A stretch of 64,000 bases of DNA. It comes from Cocos nucifera (taxonomy: Eukaryota; Streptophyta; Magnoliopsida; Arecales; Arecaceae). Every line of letters begins with the position of its first letter. Within the stretch, counting starts at the first letter, position 1. Shown here piece after piece: positions 50,191 through 59,450 of this stretch. The notes beneath the pieces are model-generated. The model searched no databases. It had not been told where the DNA came from and was given only the letters and a program-made list of their open reading frames with translations. The stretch spans positions 1 to 64,000 of the forward strand of contig QRFJ01001017.1 in NCBI GenBank assembly GCA_006176705.1, given 5' to 3'. Made by a program: the position numbers and the translations under genes.

Positions 50191-51060
50191 GATCGGCCCC
50201 TGATTGGCATCATTAACACCATCTCCGAAGGACCTCGATGAGGGGAGGCTAGCAGGTCGGCCGAGTCTGGGAAGAGGTGAAGAACTGAAAAGCCCATCGC
50301 TTTCACCGATGAGGATGCTCAAGGAGTCCGGCTCCCACACAATGATGCGGTTGTAATTTCTTTGAACATTGCTGATTATGATATACGCCGCATTTTGGTA
50401 GATAATGAAAGTTCCACTGACGTTCTGTACTATGATGCTTTCTTTAAAATTTTCATACCCAATAATCATCTGGGACCCATGAGCTCCCTGCTGGTCAGCT
50501 TCACTAGCGATGCTGTGTCGGTGGAGGGAATGATAACTCTACCATGATTGCAGGATAGTATCCAAAGCAGGCCAAGGTGTGGATCAACTTTTTGGTGGTA
50601 AAAGTCCCCTCCACTTACAATGCAATCCTCAGCCGACCTGATCTAAATGCACTACGAGCCATAGTGTCAACCTATTACTTGAAAATAAAATTTTCAACAA
50701 GCAATGAAATAGGTGAAATCAAAAGCGATCAAAGCGTTAGCCCGGCACTGCTACTCCATTGCCTTACAATATGGCACTTGACTCGACCCCTGCCTAGTTG
50801 ATGGGCTTGATGTCTGTGATGACCTTGCCGAAGAATGGGACGAGCCCATAGAAGATCTTGTGACCGTCCCCCTGAATGATCGTCCCCCTAAATGCAGAGC
50901 ATACGGTGCAGATTGGCTCCAATCTGGAGGATGAAGTTCGAAAGTAGCTCATCACCTTTTTGTGGAGGAATGTTGACATCTTCGCCTAGGTTCCAATGGA
51001 TATGCCTGGGATTGATGCCAAGATTATGGAACATTGGTTGGCTGTTGATCCCAAGCATTG
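50191..51060 (+). pseudogene. Tat-like protease region
   Basis: 'FTDEDA' and 'PHNDAVV' lead into the aspartic protease at 50362-50547, where the active site reads DNESS in place of the usual DNGSS (Gly to Glu). 'RRILVDNESSTDVLYYDAF' is the recognisable core. A second block, 50577-50801, holds 'YNAILSRPDLNALRAI', the conserved end of Tat protease ('YNAILGRP'). The region up to reverse transcriptase is broken by frameshifts. Confidence 0.8.
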
Positions 51061-52270
51061 ACCAGTGAAAGAAAGAGTTCGAAGGAAAGGAATAAGGCAC
51101 TAGCAAAAGAAGTCGACAAGCTTCTCAATGCTGGATTTATTCGAGAAATCACCTATCCGACTGGGGTCTCTAACGTGGTCCTGGTCAAGAAGGCCAACGA
51201 TAAGTGGAGGATGTGTATAGACTTCAAAAAGCTGAACAAAGCCTGTCCAAAAGATAGCTACCCTCTATCAGGATTGATCAACTGGTAGATGCAACCTCAG
51301 GCCATGAGCTCCTCACCTTCATGGATGCCTTTTCTAGCTATAACCAAATACGGAAGGTGCCAGAGGATGAGGAGAAAATTACTTTTGTTACTGACCGTGG
51401 TCTTTACTGTTACAGGGTTATGCCTTTTGGACTCAAGAATGTAGGGGCAACATACCAATGCCAGATCATCAAGATCTTTAAGGAGCAGATTGACTGCAAC
51501 ATGGAGGTGTATGTGGATGATATGCTCGTCAAAAGTCGAGTTTGAATAAACCACATCGCCAACCTTGAAGAGACCTTCAATGTGCTCAAAAAATATAAAA
51601 TGAAGCTGAACCCAACCAAGTGCGCCTTTGGTGTGACCTCGGAGAAGTTTTTGGGGTTTATGGTGTCAAGGCGTGGGATCGAAGCAAATTCAGAGAAAAT
51701 CTGAGCTATTTAGGAGATGACTACTTCAAAAATGATCAAAAAAATTCAGCACCTGACTGAAAAATTGGCATCCCTAAATTGCTTCATCTCAAGATTGGCC
51801 AAGTGATGCATGTCCTTCTTCCAAGTTCTCAAGCAACCAAAGAACTTCCGCTGGATGATAGAGTGCCAACGGATATTTGAGGAGCTTAAAAATTATCTCA
51901 GCTCACCTCCACTGCTAGCTAAGCCTGAACTTGGAGAAGAATTGTTCTTTTACCTAGCAGCCTCCCTGGCGGCCTTGGCAGCAGTTCTGGTCAAGGAGGA
52001 AGTGAAGATGCAGTGATCAGTCTACTATATAAAATGGGTCCTGAGGGATGCAGTGACCAGATACTCTAAGTTAGAAAAATTAACTTACTCTCATCTAATC
52101 ACTACCAAGAGACTTCGACCTTACTTTCAGGGATACACCATAATGGTTCTCATGGATCAACCAATAAAAGTAGTGCTTCATCGAATGGATGCTTTCGAAA
52201 GAATCACAAAATGGACAATTGAACTCATAGAGTTTGACATTAATTATCGACCCCAGCCATCGATCAAAGC
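51061..52270 (+). pseudogene. Tat-like reverse transcriptase
   Basis: 'EVDKLLNAGFIREITYPTG' (51100 on), 'NDKWRMCIDFKKLNKACPKD' (51198-51257), 'MDAFSSYNQI' (51321), 'MPFGLKNVGATYQ' (51420) and YVDDMLVKS (51510-51536) are the classical gypsy-type motifs. The catalytic YVDD is intact. The connection domain follows, with 'FEELKNYLSSPPLLAKPELG' (51870-51930) and 'LRPYFQGYTIMVLMDQPIK' (52110-52170). Breaks: a frameshift at about 51285, and stops TAG/TGA near 51289, 51543, 51700 and 51804. Confidence 0.88.
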
Positions 52271-52760
52271 TTAGATATTGATAGATTTTATAGTAGAATG
52301 TACCATTCCAGATGAAGCCAAGCTTGAATAGGATGAGGCCGACATCCCGTGGTTGCAATCGAACCTCCCCGAAGAGAGTGTCGACCTTCCCAAAGGTTTT
52401 TGGCTTCTGTACGTGGATGGTTCATCCAACTCCACTAGAGCAAGCATGGGATTGGTCTTAGTCAACCCCGAGGGAGTCGTCGTCGAATATGCGCTATGCT
52501 TCAAATTTTCTGTAACTAATAATGGGGTCGAATATGAAGCACTAATTATCGGGTTAAAAATAGCAAGAGAGTTAAAAGTAGATCGACTTCAAGTCTATAG
52601 TGATTTCCAATTAGTGGTCGGCCAGGTCAGTGGCAACTATGAAGCATGGGAGGAATGTATGTTGAAATACCTTGAAAAGGTAAAGGATTTAACTCCAAAC
52701 TTCACTAATTTTGGCATTCAATAAATTTTGAGGATAGAAAATATAAGAGCTGATCTCCTC
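52271..52760 (+). pseudogene. Tat-like RNase H
   Basis: The open stretch 52353-52724 contains 'LYVDGSSNSTRASMGLVLVN', 'NNGVEYEALIIGLKIAREL' and 'VYSDFQLVVGQVSGNYEA', the plant Tat RNase H pattern with the first Asp, the Glu of EYEAL and the third Asp in place. SDFQL replaces SDSQL. After 'LRIENIRADLLSQ' (52735) the sequence jumps to integrase, so the linker and integrase zinc finger are missing. Confidence 0.85.
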
Positions 52761-52789
52761 TCCCAATGGCGTTTGGGCAATGAAAGTTC

Positions 52790-53560
52790 CTTCTGATTAT
52801 GATCAACTACTTCACCAAATGGATCAAAGTCAAACCACTAGCAAAAATTATTGAGACAAAGGTATGGGAATTCATCTGAAAATCAATCATCTACCGATTT
52901 GGTCTATCCCAAACTCTCATAATAGATAACGGACAATAGTTCACTGAGATGAGGTTTGCTGATTTCTATGAAGATCTAAACATCTTCCATCGCTTCACGT
53001 CGGTAGCTCACCCATAGGTAAATGGGGAAGCTGAAGTGACCAACCGGATACTATTGCAAGGCATCAAGATAAGACTTGATAGAGCAAGTGGAGCCTGGAC
53101 GGATGAACTCTTTTGTGTTCTATGGGCATACTATACTACCCAAAGGCTATCGATTGGTGAAACACTATTCACCTTAGCTTTTGGAACAGAGATAGTCATC
53201 CCGATCGAACTTAAACTTCTATCAGTGCGGGTAGTGGCCTTCAATGAATAGCATAACCTATAGGACCTCAGAGCCAACCTCAACCTACTAGAAGAAAAAA
53301 GAGAGGAAGCCCAAGTTTGGATAATAGCTTACAAGCGAAGGATGGCTCGATACTATAACTTTAGAGTCAGAGGTAAAATATTTAGAGTGGGAGATTTAGT
53401 ATTTCGACGAGTCGCCATCTCTCAACCTCAGAGCTAGGAGAAGTTTGCTCTAAATTGGGAAGAACCTTACGAGGTCACAGAGATCGTCCAACCTGAGATG
53501 TACTATTTGAAGGAACTCGGAGGGGAGACCTACCTTGATCATGAAATTTGAAAAATCTAC
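52790..53560 (+). pseudogene. Tat-like integrase core, zinc finger missing
   Basis: Starts 'NYFTKWIKVKPLAKI' (52803 on), where DYFTKW is expected, so the first catalytic Asp is Asn. It goes on with 'SIIYRFGLSQTLIIDNGQ' then a stop, 'FTSVAHP', a stop, 'VNGEAEVTNRILLQGIK' (Glu of DDE present) and 'LFCVLWAYYTTQRLSIGETLF' (53036-53251). The C-terminal part has 'FRVRGKIFRVGDLVFRRV' (53365-53410). The HHCC zinc finger that should lie between RNase H and this core is absent. Confidence 0.85.
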
Positions 53561-53654
53561 AAATGTATTATCAATGATTTGATTATAATAAAATCTCCCT
53601 ACTTCAACACCCAAATCTTTGTTGTATACCGGTGATAAAGGGGGGACTACCCTC

Positions 53655-54450
53655 TGAGTTTGATCTCATGATAAATACAATCCATTAGGAATAGAAAGAG
53701 AACCTTATCTTAACATGAGCAAAGTAGAAGATCTCATTCATTTTAGATGAGATGAGGGGAGAGGTCCTAACAATGACCCTAATGTGCCCCTATAGCTTGT
53801 TAGAAACAGGAGGAGAATCTCATCCTAACATGAGCAAAGTCGAAGGTCTCATTCACTTTAGATGAGATGAGAAAAGAGGCTTTGACAACGGCCCTAATAT
53901 GCCCCTACAATCCATTAGGAACAAGAGAAGAACCTCATCCTAATGTGAGTAAAGTCGAAGGCCTCATTCATATTAGACGAAATGAGGGGAGAGGTCCTAA
54001 CAACGGCCCTAATGTGCCCCTACAGTCCATTAGAAATAGGAGAAGAACCTCATCCTAACGTGAGCAAAGTCGAAGGCCTCGTTCATTTGAGATGAGATGA
54101 GGAAAGAGGTCCTGACAATGGCCTTAATGTGCCCCTACAGTCCGTTAGGAATAGGAGGAGAACCTCATCCTAACATGAGCAAAGTTGAAGGCCTCGTTCA
54201 TTTTAGACGAGATAAGGAGAGAGGCCCTATCAACAGCCCAAAATGAATCCCTATGAGCCACGTTAGGAATAGAAGGAGAACCTTGTCCTAACATAAGCAA
54301 AATCGACAACCTCATCGATATAAGATAGGATGGAGGGAGAGACCCTATCGACGACCTTAAGGCAACCCTGTAAGTCATGTTAAGAATAGAAGAAAAGCCT
54401 CATCCTAACATGAGTGAAAGTCAAAACCTCATAGATTGAAGATGTGGAGA
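53655..54450. repeat. Tandem array, seven copies of a 115-118 bp unit
   Basis: The segment 'aacctcatcctaacatgagc' (with small changes) starts at 53701, 53816, 53931, 54046, 54161, 54279 and 54396, giving spacings of 115, 115, 115, 115, 118 and 117. Each unit also holds 'gatgagatgagg…gagagg' and 'cctaatgtgcccctac'. It lies between the integrase end and the antisense frames, the usual site of tandem repeats in Tat-group elements. Confidence 0.92.
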
Positions 54451-54793
54451 AGGAAGAAGCTTGGTGAAGAATTCTTACACGTGTTTTCCCATGACAACCT
54501 GACTATGTCAAATACGAAAGGCAAAATCTTATGCTGGTTTGCAGGAGAGGTCCTAGTTCAACATCCATAACAAGCCTAGCATCCACAACGAGCTCGGCAT
54601 CCGCAACAAGCATTTCCAAAAAAAAATGAGGTAAAGAAGGTAAGGCCGCAAATAGGCCTCAGGTTCACGTAAAATAAAAATAGCAAAAAATGTATTATTC
54701 CATTACAAAAATGAGTTCATTACAAATAAAGCATAGGCCGACAAGGTCGATTACACCAGAAGAAAGAAAAAGGAGGGAGAAGAGGCCGAAGCT
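54451..54793. other. Spacer between repeat array and antisense frame
   Basis: No gene is seen. It contains three short tandem units of about 18-19 bp starting 'catcc(a/g)(c/t)aac' at 54560-54617. Confidence 0.6.
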
Positions 54794-55650
54794 TTAAGGC
54801 AAATCAGATTCTTCGGACTTCGAGCTGCTAGCTCCAGCTATCACCAAGGCCTGCTTTAGCCTAAGGATCTCCTCCTCAAGTTTCTTCTTCTGGAAGAGAC
54901 CATCTACATATATTTTCTTGGCAAGCTGAGACTTGCCCTCGAGCTCTCGCTGCTGTGTCCTTAAAACTTCAGACTCAGCCTCCACATCTTCGATAGCTCG
55001 ATGTTCACAGGCAAGCTGAAGCTTTAGCCATTGAACCTCGACCTGCTCCACCCCAACCGCCTCTGAAAGCTCACCAACAGACCTCTTCAAAGAGGCCATC
55101 TTCTCTGACTCACCACTCGTGCTGGCTCCTCGGTTATTATGTAGTTGCTTTTGAAGATGAGCTACCTCATCTCTGACAACCTTGAGCTCGTCTTTAAGTC
55201 TGGACATCTTCTCCGCCTAGGTTACTCGAAAGCTATTGTGTCGGTCCTCAGTATCTTGCAGCTGCTTTTGAAGTTGGAAAAACTTTATTGACCAGTCTGA
55301 GTCATTCCAGGCCTTATCGATAGACCATGGCGAGCTCCCTTCTAGAAGATGGATCTTTTTCTCGACATCCTTCAGGTCGGCTTCGAGAGAGCTGATCTTC
55401 ACTGTTAGTACTCAGGACTTATCATTGGCATTTCTTTTGAGTTCGGCAACCTCCTTCTCGAAGCTGCCTTTTCAGATACTGAAGCTCACCGCTTCCTTCA
55501 TATGCAAGCCTCGATGGCGAGTGACCTCTTTGGTCGCCTCAAAAGCATTCTTTCATTAGGCTCGAAGGTCGTCCTCCATCTTCTTCAACTTCTTCCTCAG
55601 AAGATGAATTTTCTTCCTCGGGTTCTTTATCAAGGGCTTTATCAAAACCC
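54794..55650 (-). pseudogene. Antisense coiled-coil frame of Tat-like element
   Basis: One minus-strand frame of about 285 codons ends at 54794 with 'SSSKSEESDLP' and a stop. It is interrupted by TGA or TAG codons at several places (for example TAG in 'VT-stop-AEKM' near 55215, probably CAG before). The protein is rich in Glu, Lys, Leu and Gln with heptad-like spacing ('LKDELKVVRDEVAHLQKQ', 'KKKLEEEILRLKQAL'), so a long coiled coil is predicted. It resembles the coiled-coil tails of Transposase_28-type plant proteins. I cannot say whether it is a separate gene or a displaced copy of part of the neighbouring antisense frame. Confidence 0.6.
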
Positions 55651-56398
55651 CTTGAGGTAGTGGATCAGTGATGGTGGGAGACTGCATTCGAGATACGAAA
55701 AGCGCTCAAGGGTATGAAAAAATTTTTTTACTTCATTTAATTGAAACTTTTGAGTACAAGATAAAAAAAAGGAGGTACAACTACTCAAAAATCTCAACCT
55801 CGGAGGGTGGAGCTAGATCACTCTTGACTGTCTCAGGTCTTCGAACTAGCTTGGGCACCTCTGCGGTAGGTTCAGATGGGCCAAGAGCGAGCTCATCAAA
55901 GGAAAGGTCGACCATAGCAGTGGACGGTCCCACCTCTATATCATCTTCCTCCTCCTCCAAAAAGTCAAGGTCGAGCTCGGAGAACCTTCAGGCTATCCTA
56001 CCTTCACAGAGCTTGAAACCCTTGACCTCCTGACCGAACTCGATGTTTAGATTCCTCATCTTAGGAGAGGTCTTGAACTCTACCACAGCCCGAGTCATTG
56101 CCTCTGAGATCGACTTCACCATTTGGATCTCCAATTTGGCGACCCTATTTTTGTCTTCTTTCCTCCTCTCCTCCTCTTGGGCCAGTGCGGTCTTCAGTCC
56201 GATCGAGGCAAACTCCTCCTCGTGGAGCGCATCCTGAAGACTTTTGATGTCCATCGCCTTCTCCTCGACAAGATGCTCGACCTCATTGACCCTCTATTGA
56301 AGACGACGGACCTCGACTTGATGGTCCTTCTGGGCCTTCTATGCCTCTGCCTCCTGACGACGCTCCCTCTTGATGTGAGCGAGCATCTAGTGATCCGA

Positions 56399-56483
56399 CT
56401 GCAACAAACGACCAATGTTTAAAAAAAAAAGAAAGAAAAGAAGAAGGAGAGAAAAAGAAAGAGTCAAGCAATGGAGCAATTAC
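56399..56483 (-). other. Intron 2 of the antisense ORF
   Basis: Minus strand: AAG|GTAATTGC at 56484/56483, a pyrimidine-rich tract (about 56465-56421) and TTGTTGCAG|TC at 56399/56398. Removing these 85 bp joins 'SLETILK' to 'SDH' in frame (phase 0). The intron itself reads through unlike coding sequence. Confidence 0.7.
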
Positions 56484-56790
56484 CTTAAGAATGGTTTCGA
56501 GAGAACTCCAGATGAGCTACCGTGGGTCCAGGTCGGCCATCTGGTCCACCACCTCGGGCATGGCAAACCTATCGACAAGCTCTCGAATGATCTCTGGATT
56601 GTCGAAGGGGTCCTCCCCTCATTCATTATCATTGCCGTCTGACCTGCCTAAGCAAGCCTTGTAGGACGTCTTCGTAACAGCTTTCTTTTTTCTTTCCTCT
56701 CCTGTCCCTTTCTTGATAGGAAGCTCCGAAATCCGATCCTCGTTGGAGGCACCTGAGGGCATAGAAGGCATCGGGCCCATGCTAGCAGTG

Positions 56791-56795
56791 TCAAC
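56791..56795. repeat. Target duplication TCAAC, left copy
   Basis: Pairs exactly with 58563-58567 around the solo LTR. Confidence 0.88.
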
Positions 56796-57554
56796 TGATA
56801 AGTGGTAAAAATATACCAATAAAAGTATTAAATTATAAAATAAATTAATCTATTTTACTAAAAATTAATACTTTTATTAATCTTATGTAGGAAAGAAGGC
56901 CATCAATGTGAAAATCTTATTTTTTTGGTTTAGATGAAAAAAATTTCAGATAAAACGGACTTCAAACGAGTCCAGAATCGAATTTCAAAAAAAAAAAAAA
57001 GAAAAGAAAAAAAAACCGCCGACGCAACGCTGACCTTAGGATGACGTCAACCTTTTTCGCGGCATACGATGGACCATCTGAAGGGTATTTTAGGAATTTT
57101 AAAGCAAGAGGCGCGCTCTGATTGGTTGAAGAACGTGGCGGTCTACGCAACACCGGGCTCGCGCACGATCCACGGAGGGCAATTTGGGAATTCTGGCTGA
57201 TCCAACGGACGGTTTTCACTGAAGCTTGATCGGATGGCTGAAAAGAAGGCGCTAATGGATGGCATCTGCAGCTCTCGATCAAGATCCAACGGCTGAGATT
57301 CATTCCGACGTAAAACTAAAGATCTGAAGGCTTATTTCAACACGATCGGATGGCCCAGATTTGATCCAACGGTTAATCCAATGGTTGATATTAAATCCAA
57401 TTTGATTTGGGTTATTTTAAAGAGTTTTTGAGTGGTTTTTGGATCATTTGATCACCATCCAATGGCTAGAATTACCCAGATCTTAATTTGAGTTATTTTG
57501 GGAGTCTTAAACCTAGTTTTTGATGGATTTTGGGGGAAAATCAAATTCTTTATC

Positions 57555-57562
57555 TATAAAAA
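57555..57562 (+). promoter_or_regulatory. TATA box of Athila-like solo LTR
   Basis: TATAAAAA just upstream of a GA-rich tract. Position and context fit a core promoter, but nothing else confirms it. Confidence 0.45.
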
Positions 57563-57571
57563 AAATATGAA

Positions 57572-57660
57572 TTAGAGAGAGACAAAGAGAGAGACGGGAA
57601 GAAAGAGAGAGAGGGAGAAAGAGAGAAAGAAAGAGAGAGGAGAGAGATAAAAAAAAGTGA
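57572..57660. repeat. GA-rich purine tract
   Basis: Nearly pure purine sequence of GAGA and GAAA units on the plus strand, about 85 bp. Confidence 0.85.
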
Positions 57661-58562
57661 TTTATGAGAAAATCAAAGGAGTTTTTGATTTTTCTTCGAC
57701 GATCAAGACATCGATCAAGGAGCCTCTTCTTCTTCGCCAAGTTCTCCACATCAAGAGCAGCAGATAATCAATTTCAACAATCAAACAATCTAATTTCTCT
57801 ATATTTTTTATTTTATTTGCTATTTTTGAACTTGTTATTATGAACTAAATTTTTACTAAGGCTAAGGTGTAGCCACTCTTTTGATGCAATATTCAGTATG
57901 ATTTATTTTTAAATTTTATTCATGAGGAGTATATAAATCTGATCTTAATGCTTTTAGATTACTGGCCATCTTCTAATTGATCTGATGAACATAGATGTTA
58001 TGGACCAAGTACATCTATGTTAATGCTTCTTGATTATATACCTTGTATTATGAATCAAATTAGAATTCATATGCATGCGGGAATTTTAGTGCGCTTTGGA
58101 TGCAGCATATTTTAATTAGAGGGTTTCACAAAACCTAATGCATTAATATTTATTTAAATTACACTTGGACCAAAGGGTAATTAATAAATATTAATAGTTT
58201 TGCTATGCTTGGACCAAAGGATAGTGAATAAATTAGGAGACTCCACCGTCACATGAAATAAAATTAATCTAAAAATCTGAATATTGTATTGACTGAGTTG
58301 GTGAACCGATTGCCTTAGTAATCCATTGCTCTTGAATTTAAAACTCTAATAATTTACACTCTCTCTATTTAATTAAAAAATTTTAATTATTTTTTTTTAT
58401 TTTCTTTAATTTCTTATTCTCATAAATTGATCTTCTAAATAAAGCATAGGAAAGAGCTTTTCAGTACTTATTTTCCAATCCTCTAGGGATGATACTCTAC
58501 TCATTCACTTTATTACTTGATCGACTGGTGCACTTGTCATAGCTATAAATTAGCATGCATCA

Positions 58563-58567
58563 TCAAC
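58563..58567. repeat. Target duplication TCAAC, right copy
   Basis: Exact partner of 56791-56795. Confidence 0.88.
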
Positions 58568-58749
58568 CTTGACAGCTGGAGGAATCTCAGCACCGATGAT
58601 GACCTTGGATGCAGTGGTAGTGGGGGCGGGGACTCCGTAGCTGGAAACACCGACCTTTGCCCTCTTTGAGCCATCTTCTTGCGCCTTTTCCTTCCTCTTC
58701 CTAGTGAAGAGCCCTTTGGTGAGCATCTTGGCAGCTTGTGCATCCATTT

Positions 58750-58827
58750 CTATAGTAGAAAAAGAAAAGTAGTCAGTAGCAATACACGTGCGTGAAATCA
58801 TATGGACTCAAAAATTGAAAGATGTAC
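58750..58827 (-). other. Intron 1 of the antisense ORF
   Basis: Minus strand: CTACTG|GTACATC at 58828/58827 and CTTTTTCTACTATAG|AAATGG at 58750/58749. Removing 78 bp joins 'LGLSLHDPT' to 'EMDAQAAKM' in frame (phase 1). Confidence 0.72.
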
Positions 58828-59450
58828 CAGTAGGATCGTGGAGACTCAGACCCAGGTTGAACAAGATTTGTTCCTTTACAAAGTTGGAAAGAGGATGAGC
58901 TCAATACATCTTGAGTTTATCGGAGGAATCAAGGTCGGCTTTGTCTAAGCTAGGAGCTCGGTGAATTGACTCTCTAATGTAACCCCACGAAGGAAAACCT
59001 AATGGTAAGGTCGGGCAATATACAAAAAAGTATATTTTCTTCCAGTTGTGAATGAAAGAAAGGGCACCTTTCAATAACCCCTTCTTGCTGACCTAGGGGG
59101 CAAAAGTAAAACCAATCCTTCATGGAAGGATGGAACTTAAAGGTATAGAAATTCCTAAAAAATAAAATGGTCGGCTGGACTTCGGTCAATCGATAGAGGG
59201 AGAGAAAATCTATGATGAATTGAAAGGAGTTCGATACGATAGATGCGAAGGAGATATCTAAAAATCAGAAGAGGGCAACTATGAATGGGGGCAGTGGGAA
59301 TCTAAGCCCAGCATGCAAAGCTTCTAAGAACAAACAAAATCGACTGACTGGAGGAGAACTGACCGTATCGTCAAAGCTAGGGAGTTCAAGGTGATATTCC
59401 AGAGCGATTCCATATTGGATTTGGATCCGAGAAAGGTCGTCCGAGGTAAG

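Larger units (their letters stand above)
56796..58562 (+). mobile_element. Athila-like solo LTR
   Basis: Starts TGATAAGTGG and ends TGCATCA, 1,767 bp, between two TCAAC copies (56791-56795 and 58563-58567). The start and AT-rich beginning resemble the Athila-like LTR at 16562-12881, and the end segment 'caatcctctagggatgatact' is of a kind common in Athila LTRs. No primer site or internal sequence is attached, so it is a solo LTR. A TATA box is at 57555-57562, followed by a GA-rich tract. The orientation is plus, opposite to the antisense frame it interrupts. Confidence 0.82.
55781..59450 (-). pseudogene. Antisense Transposase_28-type ORF with two introns
   Basis: Three exons on the minus strand. 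Exon A (59450-58828) has 'YHLELPSFDDTVSSPPVSRF', then 'FLEALHAGLRFPLPPFIVAL' and 'QPTILFFRNFYTFKFHP', the hallmark of the plant 'putative gypsy type transposon' family (PF04195). Exon B (58749-56484) runs through 'MDAQAAKMLTKGLF', is split by a solo LTR after 'PPAVKVD', and resumes 'TASMGPMPSMPSG'. Exon C (56398-55781) is a coiled coil, then 'FGQEVKGFKLCEGRIA', an acidic tail and a TAG stop at 55781-55783. Without introns and LTR about 575 codons remain; the start is lost to the family A insertion at 59450. In-frame TAG codons sit where CAG or CGG would fit. The function of the family is unknown. Confidence 0.8.

Noticed and set aside
53867..54058. Open frame inside the tandem array
   Set aside because: It repeats with the 115-bp unit in a changing frame and has no protein motif.
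55668..56033. Plus-strand Ser-rich open frame
   Set aside because: It is the shadow of the acidic C-terminal tail of the antisense ORF, which reads coherently on the minus strand to its own stop.
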